Both the position numbers and the translations under genes were made by a program. A DNA stretch of 64,000 nucleotides from Erysipelotrichaceae bacterium (GTDB taxonomy: Bacteria; Bacillota_I; Bacilli_A; Erysipelotrichales; Erysipelotrichaceae). How positions within the stretch are numbered: position 1 is the stretch's first letter; each line of letters starts with the position of its first letter. The DNA is taken from contig JAFRIE010000016.1 in the NCBI GenBank assembly GCA_017432885.1, positions 1 to 64,000 of the forward strand. The letters are read 5' to 3'. The notes below the pieces were generated by a model that made no database searches, was not told the origin of the DNA, and was given only the letters and a program-made list of their open reading frames with translations. Shown one piece after another: positions 25,331 through 33,380 of the stretch.

Positions 25331-27487
25331 ATGCTTACTGAAAGATGTTACGCGATCTGCAGATATCTGTTTGATCAGGAAAAACCGGTTACGATTAAAA
25401 AACTGGCTGATAGGTTTTTTGTTTCGGAAAGAACGATCCGTTATGATCTGGATATTGTAGAACAGTGGCTTAAAGATCGAGGCGTAATGCTTTCACGTAA
25501 AAGCAAAGTCGGTATTTGTATTGAAACAAATCAGGTGGAATATGAAACGGTTAAAGACTTCTTTAACAACCCCGCAGAAGTGCAGCAGGTTTATTCTGCC
25601 GAAGAAAGAAAGAAAATTATCAGAGGACTGCTGCTTCAGGCAAATCATGTCTATTCCGTGAATGATCTTGCGAAAAAATGTAATGTATCCAAATCTACGG
25701 TTTCTGCTGATCTCAACGAAGTGGAACAGTGGTTTAGAAAATACAATATTCAGATGGTAAGAAGGCCCAACTACGGAATTGACTTGAATTTTGATGAGAA
25801 GAGCTGGCGTAAGGCGGTAGTGGATCATATCTATGAGGTCCACGACAAAGAAAAACTACTGTCTCTGCTGGATATCTCCAAAGTTGATCTCGCCAGCAAG
25901 TCGCGTCTTTCGGATATAACCAAGAATGAGATTTTTGGAATTATCGGTGATACGGATCTTGATGTACTGGAAGAATGCGTCAACGAGATTGAAAAAGAGA
26001 TGAATATCATTTTTACCGATGGCGCTCTCGCCGGTCTGCTGGTACATCTCGGCGTTGCGGTAAACAGGATCCGAGCCGGGAAAGAAATCCGGATGCCAAA
26101 GGAGCAGCTGGATAATCTTAGAGATCTAAAAGAATTTGAACTGTCAAAACAGGCTCTGAAAAAGATACAGAAAATCTTCAACATCGTATTCCCGGAAGAT
26201 GAAGCCGGATATTTCACGATGCATATCATGGGAGCAAGACTGAACCGGCAGAAAAACGAACAGGACAGTGAAGATGCGGCAGTTAACGAGTTTATCAACG
26301 AGGTATGTAAAGAAATACGCATTGATCTGCAGGATGACAAAGACCTTTATGACGGCCTGATGACCCATATTAAACCGGCTCTATGGCGTTCTCGCTATGG
26401 TATACGGCTTTATAACCCGATCCTGGATAAGATTAAAGAAAACTATTCTCAGCTTTTTGATGTGATTTATCGCAAAAGCAGTATTCTGAATGATTATTTC
26501 AAGATTGAACTGGATGAGAATGAATTAGGATATCTGGCTGTTCATTTCGGTGCAGCCATTGAACGCAAAAGAAGCAATCCCGGAATGCAAAGTTTCATAA
26601 GCGCGGCAGTAGTCTGTTCCAGCGGATTAGGTACGACCAAGATGCTTTCATCTAAAATCCGTAGCGAGTTTTCAGAAATCAATATTCTCTATGAGATGTC
26701 AATTATTGATTTTGAAAACTTTGACAAAGACAGCGTCGATGTTATTTTCACAACCTTACCGATCGATACCCAGAAATATCCGAACATGCTTTTTGTCAAT
26801 GCTTTTCTAACAGACGAGGACAAAGCCAACATCCGTAAGTTTATTTCGGGCTTCTTTACTACTACCCGTAATTCCGGAAAAATCATCGACAAAATGATCT
26901 ACATCATCAATCGCAACTGCACGATCAATGATGAAAACAATCTCCGTAAAGATCTGGAAAAACTGCTGTTTTATTCTCGAAACGACAATGAGATCACAGA
27001 TCAGTCCTTAAGCACTTATCTTGATTTGGATCATATTAAGGTCAAATGTCATGCCAGAGATTGGAAACAGGCAGTACAGATCGCCGGCAATATCCTATAC
27101 GAGCATGGAGAAATCAGAGAAAACTACATCTACGAAATGATTCGTAATGTGATCCGATTCAATTCCTATATTGTCATTACGAAAGGGGTGGCAATGCCGC
27201 ACGGTTTAAAAGAAAACGTCATCAAACCTTCTTTCAGTCTGATTACTTTAGATGAACCTGTCGAATTTGGTCACAAATACAATGACCCTGTCAGTATTGT
27301 TTTATGCATGGCTGCCAAGGATGAAGATTCTCATATTGAAGCCATGATGCAGTTTATGTATTTTCTGGAAGATGAAAACAACAAGAGAAAATTAAATGAA
27401 TGCCAGACAGCCGAAGAAGCAAAAGGTCTAATTGACGGTTTCGTTAAGAAACTATCCGATCAGTCTGATGCTGCTGTTTTTCATTGA
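25331..27487 (+). CDS. PRD-type PTS regulator with EIIB and EIIA domains (MtlR/LicR type)
   Basis: 718 residues. Order: helix-turn-helix (about 1-65, ADRFFVSERTIRYDL), a second HTH/Mga-like part (about 90-170, KKCNVSKSTVSADL), two PRD modules (about 185-290 and 300-405), an EIIB-like domain with CSSGLGTTKM near 428, and an EIIA domain with GVAMPHGLKE near 620. Such DNA-binding activators are phosphorylated on PRD His and EII-domain residues, so they respond to sugar transport. The gene follows the PTS operon and is its likely activator. GGAGA precedes the ATG. Confidence 0.92.
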   Translation: MLTERCYAICRYLFDQEKPVTIKKLADRFFVSERTIRYDLDIVEQWLKDRGVMLSRKSKVGICIETNQVEYETVKDFFNNPAEVQQVYSAEERKKIIRGLLLQANHVYSVNDLAKKCNVSKSTVSADLNEVEQWFRKYNIQMVRRPNYGIDLNFDEKSWRKAVVDHIYEVHDKEKLLSLLDISKVDLASKSRLSDITKNEIFGIIGDTDLDVLEECVNEIEKEMNIIFTDGALAGLLVHLGVAVNRIRAGKEIRMPKEQLDNLRDLKEFELSKQALKKIQKIFNIVFPEDEAGYFTMHIMGARLNRQKNEQDSEDAAVNEFINEVCKEIRIDLQDDKDLYDGLMTHIKPALWRSRYGIRLYNPILDKIKENYSQLFDVIYRKSSILNDYFKIELDENELGYLAVHFGAAIERKRSNPGMQSFISAAVVCSSGLGTTKMLSSKIRSEFSEINILYEMSIIDFENFDKDSVDVIFTTLPIDTQKYPNMLFVNAFLTDEDKANIRKFISGFFTTTRNSGKIIDKMIYIINRNCTINDENNLRKDLEKLLFYSRNDNEITDQSLSTYLDLDHIKVKCHARDWKQAVQIAGNILYEHGEIRENYIYEMIRNVIRFNSYIVITKGVAMPHGLKENVIKPSFSLITLDEPVEFGHKYNDPVSIVLCMAAKDEDSHIEAMMQFMYFLEDENNKRKLNECQTAEEAKGLIDGFVKKLSDQSDAAVFH

Positions 27488-27504
27488 TTTGTTGCGGATA
27501 ATGT

Positions 27505-27510
27505 TATAAT
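27505..27510 (+). promoter_or_regulatory. -10 box of the GlsB-like gene
   Basis: TATAAT about 31 bases before the ATG, with AAAGGAGG between. Confidence 0.45.
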
Positions 27511-27541
27511 TGTTTCTGTACATATAAAGGAGGTATTTTAT

Positions 27542-27778
27542 ATGGGATTGATTATCGGATTATTATGTAGTGCTTTAGCCGGATATGTAGGCTCTACTTT
27601 AATGGGAATGAAGGGACCTTGGTATCAGTATGTACTCTTAGGTCTGGCCGGAGGCCTTGTAGGCGGTCTGGCATTCTCTCTGATCGGCATCGGTGCCAAC
27701 AACATCATCGGTCAGGCGATCATTTCGGCTTTAGGTGCCTGCATTGTTATTTATCTTTACAGGATGTTAAAGAAATAA
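27542..27778 (+). CDS. GlsB/YeaQ/YmgE family membrane protein
   Basis: 78 residues with three membrane helices rich in Gly and small residues (GLIIGLLCSALAGYVGS, LLGLAGGLVGG, and a third near 55-74). The family is linked to stress and envelope response, but its function is not known. It is a single gene with its own promoter and a terminator. Confidence 0.85.
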   Translation: MGLIIGLLCSALAGYVGSTLMGMKGPWYQYVLLGLAGGLVGGLAFSLIGIGANNIIGQAIISALGACIVIYLYRMLKK

Positions 27779-27787
27779 GAAATGCAA

Positions 27788-27820
27788 AGGATTCCCCTTT
27801 ACCGGGGAATCCTCTTCTTT
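27788..27820 (+). terminator. Intrinsic terminator
   Basis: AGGATTCCCC, loop TTTAC, CGGGGAATCCT, then CTTCTTT, right after the GlsB-like gene. Confidence 0.8.
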
Positions 27821-27826
27821 GAATGA

Positions 27827-27835
27827 TGCTATAAT
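27827..27835 (+). promoter_or_regulatory. Extended -10 promoter of tRNA-Ser
   Basis: TGC-TATAAT at 27827-27835, eight bases before the first tRNA base. It is a perfect extended -10 box. Confidence 0.65.
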
Positions 27836-27843
27836 AGAGACAC

Positions 27844-27935
27844 GGAGATGTATCGAAGTGGTCATAACGAGAACGACTCGAAATCGTTTGGTCGCCATAA
27901 GCGGCCCGTGGGTTCGAATCCCACCGTCTCCGCCA
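27844..27935 (+). tRNA. tRNA-Ser (anticodon CGA)
   Basis: A 92-base class II tRNA with encoded CCA. The acceptor stem pairs GGAGATG (27844-27850) with CGTCTCC (27925-27931), discriminator G at 27932. The anticodon loop is CTCGAAA between AACGA and TCGTT, giving anticodon CGA, which reads UCG. A long variable arm and the GGTTCGAATC T loop fit serine. A terminator follows. Confidence 0.95.
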
Positions 27936-27944
27936 TGTTAATCG

Positions 27945-27976
27945 AATCTGTCACGAAGCAGTGACAGATTTTTTTA
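27945..27976 (+). terminator. Intrinsic terminator after tRNA-Ser
   Basis: AATCTGTCAC, loop GAAGCA, GTGACAGATT followed by a run of T. Confidence 0.88.
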
Positions 27977-28001
27977 TTCTTTCCTGTGATAACATTGAAT
28001 C

Positions 28002-28841
28002 ATGAAAAACCGGAAATTTCTGGCAAGCATCATGCTTCTGCTGGCTACGTTAAGCTGGGGTCTAGGCTACGCGATACAGACCATCTCTGCCGATCAGCTG
28101 AAGACTTTTACGATCGTCTTTTTTAAGGGAATCGGCGGATTGATCCTGATTCCTTTACTGATCAAAGGAAAAAAGAAGATCGGTAAGAGAGAAGTCTTAG
28201 GCGGATCGTTAATTGGAACGATTACCTTTGTCGGATGTATCCTTCAACAAAGAGGTATCGAGCTCTCCACCGTCAGTAAGTCATCTTTTATTACTGCCCT
28301 GTATATCGTTTTTGTTCCGCTGATCGAAACTTTCCGGGGGAAGAAACCGGGAATGAGAATACTGGCGGCGGTAGGAACGGCTCTGGTCGGACTATATTTC
28401 TTGTGCATTTCCGGTACGTTTTCATTGAATGTGGGCGATCTCTTCCTGCTGGCTGGATCATTCTTCTTTGCCGTACAGATCATTCAGATCGACCGTTATT
28501 CCCGGGAATGTGACGGAATCGTACTGACATTCGTTTCTCAAATGACGATTGCCTTTCTTTCGGGCATTGTCATGGTTTTCATTGAGAAGCCTTCCATGGT
28601 TCAGATATCGCAGTCGCTGTTTCCCTTGTTTTATCTGGCGGTCATTTCCGGCGGGATGGCCCAGAGCATCCAGATCGTCTTTCAGAAGGATGTGGGTGCA
28701 TCCCTGGCTTCTTTGATCATGAGTATGGAATCGGTGTTCGGTGCTGCCGGAGGCTGGCTGCTGCTGCATCAGACAATGAACGGGAGGGAGATCTTTGGAG
28801 CAATACTGGTGTTTATAGCCGTACTGATTGCGGAAGAATAG
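28002..28841 (+). CDS. EamA/DMT-family transporter
   Basis: 279 residues with about ten membrane helices in two repeats, as in EamA proteins (ATLSWGLGYAIQ in helix 1, then VGCILQQRGIELSTVSK and GAAGGWLLLHQT near the end). These export or import amino acids, nucleosides or drugs; the substrate is not predictable. An extended -10 (TGT-GATAAC) lies eight bases before the ATG with no ribosome site, so the message may be leaderless. It ends at a strong terminator. Confidence 0.87.
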   Translation: MKNRKFLASIMLLLATLSWGLGYAIQTISADQLKTFTIVFFKGIGGLILIPLLIKGKKKIGKREVLGGSLIGTITFVGCILQQRGIELSTVSKSSFITALYIVFVPLIETFRGKKPGMRILAAVGTALVGLYFLCISGTFSLNVGDLFLLAGSFFFAVQIIQIDRYSRECDGIVLTFVSQMTIAFLSGIVMVFIEKPSMVQISQSLFPLFYLAVISGGMAQSIQIVFQKDVGASLASLIMSMESVFGAAGGWLLLHQTMNGREIFGAILVFIAVLIAEE

Positions 28842-28843
28842 AG

Positions 28844-28868
28844 AAGGACAGAGATGTCCTTTTTTTTG
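28844..28868 (+). terminator. Intrinsic terminator
   Basis: AAGGACA, loop GAGA, TGTCCTT and a long T run after the DMT transporter gene. Confidence 0.88.
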
Positions 28869-28869
28869 T

Positions 28870-28897
28870 TTGACTTCCATCGGATAAGCGTTATAAT
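28870..28897 (+). promoter_or_regulatory. Promoter of the marR-ABC operon
   Basis: TTGACT (28870-28875), a 16-base spacer and TATAAT (28892-28897). Confidence 0.7.
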
Positions 28898-28904
28898 TTA
28901 ATAG

Positions 28905-28920
28905 TTAGTTAACGAACTAA
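28905..28920. promoter_or_regulatory. Candidate MarR operator
   Basis: TTAGTT-AACG-AACTAA, a perfect 6-bp inverted repeat with a 4-base centre, starting eight bases after the -10 box and ending before the ribosome site. It resembles the typical MarR-type TTAGTT/AACTAA site and would block transcription when bound. Confidence 0.7.
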
Positions 28921-28935
28921 TTATTGGGAGTCTAT

Positions 28936-29373
28936 ATGGAAAGAAGCGTAATCAAGGAAATCAAGGAAGTGGATAAGCTGGTCAGACAGTATGTATCGGA
29001 TGGACACGATCCAAGGAGAATGTTCAATCTGACCCAGTTTCAGATCGTCCATTATCTTTTGAAGCACGCGGATGAAAATGTCTGTCAGAAGGATCTGGAA
29101 GCCGAGACGCACCTGAAGAAGGCGTCGATCACCGGAGCGATCGATTCCCTGACGGAAAAGGGAATGGTCAGAAGAGTCCAGTCGGAAGAGGACCGAAGGA
29201 TGAACTACATCCGTTTGACGGAACAGATGCTGGAATACAAACAGAACTTTGAAATCAGGATCGCCGAACTGAACGAAAACATCACCCGCAACATCGAAAC
29301 GAAGGAACTCGAAGCGTTCTATCGGGTCTTGGATCAGATTAAGGAAAACATTGGAAAGGAAGGGAAAAGATGA
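28936..29373 (+). CDS. MarR-family transcriptional regulator
   Basis: About 145 residues. The winged helix covers about 30-100: FQIVHYLLKHADENVCQ, then LKKASITGAIDSLTEKGMV, then the wing with SEEDRRMNYIRLT. The start at 28936 has GGGAG five bases upstream. It overlaps the first ABC gene by ATGA. With an operator over its own promoter it is very likely an autorepressor that also controls the ABC exporter genes, released by a toxic ligand. Confidence 0.9.
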   Translation: MERSVIKEIKEVDKLVRQYVSDGHDPRRMFNLTQFQIVHYLLKHADENVCQKDLEAETHLKKASITGAIDSLTEKGMVRRVQSEEDRRMNYIRLTEQMLEYKQNFEIRIAELNENITRNIETKELEAFYRVLDQIKENIGKEGKR

Positions 29374-31508
29374 AACTGATACTGAAATATCTGAAACCGT
29401 ATGCTCTCATCGTACTGGCTATCGTAGCCCTGACTTTCATACAGGTTCAGACGGAACTGACCCTGCCTGATTATATGTCCAGGATCGTCACGGAGGGAAT
29501 ACAGTACGGCGGTATCACGGAAGAAGTTCCGCTGGCCGTTACGGCGAAAGACATGGACATCATTCTCGGGTTCATGAACGAGAACGACAGGAATACAGTT
29601 CTTGCCGCCTATTATCCGGTTACAAAGGGTACAAAGGGGAAGATCGACAAACAGGAAGTCGTCTTTCAGGAAGACGTCTATCTTCTCTCGCAGGATTATC
29701 TTTTCCCTGCAGATGTACCGGATCTTACGGAAATCATGCGCAAACCGCTGGTCTACGCCTATCTGGCGGAACAGAATGGAATGGATCTAAGCAAAGAGAC
29801 CGATCTGCCGATCGGCGAGCTGGAAGAGAAAGCCAAGGGTCTGGAGGACAACTTCGGAAGCATGGCCAAACTGTATAACAGCGCACTTTATGCGAGAGTC
29901 GGTCTGTCGACGCAGAAGATACAGAGCAGCTACATCCTTTCTTCGGGAATGATCATGCTGGGAATCGCAGCAATCGGCGTAGCCGTACAGATGCTTTCGA
30001 CCTATCTGTCGGCCAGGACTTCCGCAAAGATCGCGGCACAGATGCGTAGAGATATTTTTGAGAAGGTAGAATCCTTCTCCTCGAGCGAGTTCTCCCGCTT
30101 CTCGACTTCCTCGCTGATCACCAGAAGCGGCAACGACATCACCAAGGTCCAGCAGCTGATCCAGCTGATGCTGAGGATGATGCTGATGTCGCCGATCATG
30201 GGCATTACCGCCGTCATCAAGGTCACCCGCTATCCGGGCATCTCCTGGCTGCTGATCGTGGCCATCGGCGTGATCGTCTGTGCGATGATCGTACTGGCAG
30301 TATTCGCCGTGCCGAAGTTTGAAGTCATCCAGAAACTGACCGACCGGATCAACGCGATCATGCGGGAATTCCTGGACGGTATCCTGGTTATCCGGGCTTT
30401 CAATGCCCAGAAGAGGGAAGAACAGAAGTTCGATGAGATCAACAGCGAATTCCGGAGGACGGACCGCTTCGTATCCATGGTCATGAATATCATGGGTCCG
30501 GTCATGACGCTAGTCATGAATGGTCTGACTGTTGCGATCACCTGGTTCTCCGCCAGACTGATCGATATCGATGCGATGACGATCGGCGAGATGATGGCCT
30601 TCTCGCAATACGCCATCCACGTAGTCATGTCGTTCATGTTCGTGACAGTGATGTTCTTCATGATCCCGAGATCCCTGGTTTCCGTAAGACGTATCAAGGA
30701 GGTCCTGGATACGAAGAATACGATCCTGGATCCGGAGAATGTGAAGACACTTCCGGCAGAAAACGGAACACTGGAATTTGAACATGTCGGTTTCCGTTAT
30801 CCGGGTGCGGAAGAAAGTGTCCTGGAGGATATCAGCTTTACGGCCAGGCCGGGAGAGACGGTTGCCTTTATCGGTTCTACCGGTTCCGGAAAATCGACGA
30901 TCATGAAACTGATCCCGCGTCTTTTTGATGTCAGTAAGGGAAAGATCAGCTACTGCGGTCTGGATGTCCGGGAAGTCGCTCAGGAGCAGTTGCACGACAA
31001 GATCGGTTTTGCTTCGCAGAAAGCCATTCTTTTCAGCGGAGACATTCTTTCCAACATCGTGTTCGGCAGAGATATCCCGGAAGAGGATCTGCAGCGGGCA
31101 GTCAGGATCTCGCAGTCGGAGAATATCGTCAGCGAGAAGGAAGAAGGTCTGCATGCGCCGATCACCCAGGGAGGTACGAACGTATCCGGCGGACAGAAAC
31201 AGCGTCTGTCGATCGCCAGAGCGCTTGCGCAAGACAAGAACATCTACATCTTCGACGACTGCTTCTCTGCTCTGGACTACGAGACGGACAAAAAGCTGCG
31301 CTCCGCCCTGAATGAACTGATACAGAAAACGAAAGCCACTGTTCTGATCGTTGCCCAGCGTATCGCGACGATCCGGAATGCCGATAAGATCATCGTTCTG
31401 GACGATGGAAAGATCGTCGGAGAAGGAAAACACGAAGATCTTCTGAAGAACTGCAAAGTCTATCAGCAGATCGCCTATTCCCAGCTTTCGAAGGAGGAAC
31501 TAGCCTGA
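29370..31508 (+). CDS. ABC exporter half, degenerate-site subunit (pair 1)
   Basis: 712 residues: membrane domain then ATPase. Between the first and second helices lies an outer insert of about 140 residues (about 45-185), common in this Firmicute subgroup. The ATPase has Walker A GSTGSGKST near 502 and signature VSGGQ near 604. The Walker B catalytic Glu is Asp (IFDDC) and the H-loop His is Gln (VAQR). Those are the marks of the degenerate half of a heterodimer such as LmrC or TM287. The partner is the next gene, overlapping by one base. Likely role: drug or lipid export under MarR control. Confidence 0.9.
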   Translation: MKLILKYLKPYALIVLAIVALTFIQVQTELTLPDYMSRIVTEGIQYGGITEEVPLAVTAKDMDIILGFMNENDRNTVLAAYYPVTKGTKGKIDKQEVVFQEDVYLLSQDYLFPADVPDLTEIMRKPLVYAYLAEQNGMDLSKETDLPIGELEEKAKGLEDNFGSMAKLYNSALYARVGLSTQKIQSSYILSSGMIMLGIAAIGVAVQMLSTYLSARTSAKIAAQMRRDIFEKVESFSSSEFSRFSTSSLITRSGNDITKVQQLIQLMLRMMLMSPIMGITAVIKVTRYPGISWLLIVAIGVIVCAMIVLAVFAVPKFEVIQKLTDRINAIMREFLDGILVIRAFNAQKREEQKFDEINSEFRRTDRFVSMVMNIMGPVMTLVMNGLTVAITWFSARLIDIDAMTIGEMMAFSQYAIHVVMSFMFVTVMFFMIPRSLVSVRRIKEVLDTKNTILDPENVKTLPAENGTLEFEHVGFRYPGAEESVLEDISFTARPGETVAFIGSTGSGKSTIMKLIPRLFDVSKGKISYCGLDVREVAQEQLHDKIGFASQKAILFSGDILSNIVFGRDIPEEDLQRAVRISQSENIVSEKEEGLHAPITQGGTNVSGGQKQRLSIARALAQDKNIYIFDDCFSALDYETDKKLRSALNELIQKTKATVLIVAQRIATIRNADKIIVLDDGKIVGEGKHEDLLKNCKVYQQIAYSQLSKEELA

Positions 31509-33319
31509 TGCCGCCGATGAGACTTGCTGAAAAACCGAAACACTTCAAGGCCACGCTGAAACAGCTTTCAGCCTATGTCAGGCCTTACTACGGAAGGATT
31601 CTTTTAAGTCTGGTCCTGATGGTCACTTCTACCGTGATGTGCATCTACGGACCGAGACTGATCGGCAACGTTACGACGCTGCTTTCTCAGGGCATCCTGG
31701 CCAAATACAAGGGAGAAGGAGGAATCGACTTCGTCAGGATCGGTGAACTGATTACCTTCATCCTGATTATCTATTCCATTTCCGCCCTGATCGACTATGT
31801 CGTCAATATCCTGCATATTCTGGTGGCGGTGGATATTTCCTACCGCTTAAGAGAAGACATCTCCCAGAAGATCAACCGGCTTCCGTTGAAATACTTCGAC
31901 GGGCAGAGCCACGGCGATGTGCTGTCGCGAGTGACCAACGATGTCGACAACATCTCCAACAACCTTACTTCTACCGTATCCCAGGTATTGAACTCCATGG
32001 TCAATATTGTCGGTGTACTCGCGATGATGATCCTGATCTCCTTTAAGCTGACGGTGATCTCTCTGATCGTCCTGCCTTTATCCGGTATTATTGCCGCCCT
32101 GATGGTCAAGAAGTCACAGAAGCACTTCTCCGACCACTCCAAGTATCTGGGCAAGATCAACGGTCACATCGAAGAGATGTATTCCGGACACCTGCTGGTA
32201 AAGACCTACAACTATGAAAACAAATCGATCGAAAAGTTCGATGAGATCAACAAAGATCTGTATCAGGCCGCCTACAAGTCCCAGTTTTATTCCGGGGTCA
32301 TGCATCCTCTGACGGGATTCTTACAGAATGTCGGCTATGTTGCCGTCTGTCTGGTAGGGGGATTTGAGGTCATCAACGGAAATATGCTGATCGGCGACAT
32401 CCAGTCCTTTACGACTTATGTCAGAAGACTGCAGCATCCGATCTCCTCTATTGCCCAGCTGATGAATACGATACAGACGATGATCGCGGCAGCCGAGAGG
32501 GTCTTCGATCTGCTGAACGAGAAAGAAGAAGAGGCCGACAGCAGCGAACCGGTTTCGATCTATGACGAAGACGGAAACATGAAGATCGAAGGCAATGTCA
32601 CCTTTGAGAATGTCCGCTTCGGCTATGATCCGGATAAAATCATCATCAACGACTTCTCCATGTTTGTGGCTCCGGGCAAAGACGTAGCCATCGTCGGTCC
32701 TACCGGCGCGGGAAAGACCACGCTGGTAAAACTGCTGATGCGTTTCTATGAACTCAACGGTGGAGCGATCTACGTCGATTACAGGAACATCAGGGATTAT
32801 GCCCGAGAGGACTTGAGATCCATCTTCGGCATGGTCCTGCAGGATGCCTGGCTCTTTGACGGAACGATCCGGGAGAATATCCGTTTCGGCAAGCCTGACG
32901 CTAGCGACGAGGAAATCTACGAAGCTTGCCGGCTGGCCCATGTCGACCGTTTCATCAAGACGCTGGAAAACGGCTATGACACCGTGATTTCTGAGGATAC
33001 ATCGGGAATATCCCAGGGTCAGAAACAGCTGCTGACGATTGCCAGAGCTTTCCTGAAAAACCCTAAGATCCTGATTCTGGACGAGGCGACCTCCTCGGTC
33101 GATACCAGAACGGAACAGCTGATCCAGGATTCCATGGAAGAACTGCGGAAAGGCAGAACGGCCTTTACCATTGCCCACAGACTGTCGACGATCCGGAATG
33201 CCGATATCATCATCGTGCTGGACAAGGGCGATGTCGTGGAAGTGGGAGACCATGCCCAGCTGATGGAAAAGAAGGGATTCTACTACAAGCTCTACAATGC
33301 CCAGTTTGAACAGGTTTAG
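31508..33319 (+). CDS. ABC exporter half, catalytic subunit (pair 1)
   Basis: 603 residues: six membrane helices, then the ATPase with Walker A GPTGAGKTT near 396, canonical Walker B (LILDEATSSVD) and H-loop His (IAHR). Its signature reads ISQGQ instead of LSGGQ, matching the degenerate site formed with the preceding protein. AAGGAGG lies ten bases before the ATG. The pair forms a heterodimeric exporter. It ends near a promoter-terminator junction before the next pair. Confidence 0.9.
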   Translation: MPPMRLAEKPKHFKATLKQLSAYVRPYYGRILLSLVLMVTSTVMCIYGPRLIGNVTTLLSQGILAKYKGEGGIDFVRIGELITFILIIYSISALIDYVVNILHILVAVDISYRLREDISQKINRLPLKYFDGQSHGDVLSRVTNDVDNISNNLTSTVSQVLNSMVNIVGVLAMMILISFKLTVISLIVLPLSGIIAALMVKKSQKHFSDHSKYLGKINGHIEEMYSGHLLVKTYNYENKSIEKFDEINKDLYQAAYKSQFYSGVMHPLTGFLQNVGYVAVCLVGGFEVINGNMLIGDIQSFTTYVRRLQHPISSIAQLMNTIQTMIAAAERVFDLLNEKEEEADSSEPVSIYDEDGNMKIEGNVTFENVRFGYDPDKIIINDFSMFVAPGKDVAIVGPTGAGKTTLVKLLMRFYELNGGAIYVDYRNIRDYAREDLRSIFGMVLQDAWLFDGTIRENIRFGKPDASDEEIYEACRLAHVDRFIKTLENGYDTVISEDTSGISQGQKQLLTIARAFLKNPKILILDEATSSVDTRTEQLIQDSMEELRKGRTAFTIAHRLSTIRNADIIIVLDKGDVVEVGDHAQLMEKKGFYYKLYNAQFEQV

Positions 33320-33322
33320 CGG

Positions 33323-33351
33323 TTGAAATGCCTGTATAATCAAGGTATAAT
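33323..33351 (+). promoter_or_regulatory. Promoter of the second ABC pair
   Basis: TTGAAA (33323-33328), a spacer of exactly 17 bases and TATAAT (33346-33351). A second TATAAT lies at 33335-33340. Transcription would begin at about 33358, inside the following hairpin. Confidence 0.7.
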
Positions 33352-33352
33352 G

Positions 33353-33380
33353 AAAGCCAAGCGTAAAGCTGGCTTTTTTT
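33353..33380 (+). terminator. Intrinsic terminator of the first ABC pair
   Basis: AAAGCC and AGC (with one bulged A) pair with GCT and GGCTTT, followed by seven T. The T run ends at the base before the ATG of the next gene. Confidence 0.75.
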
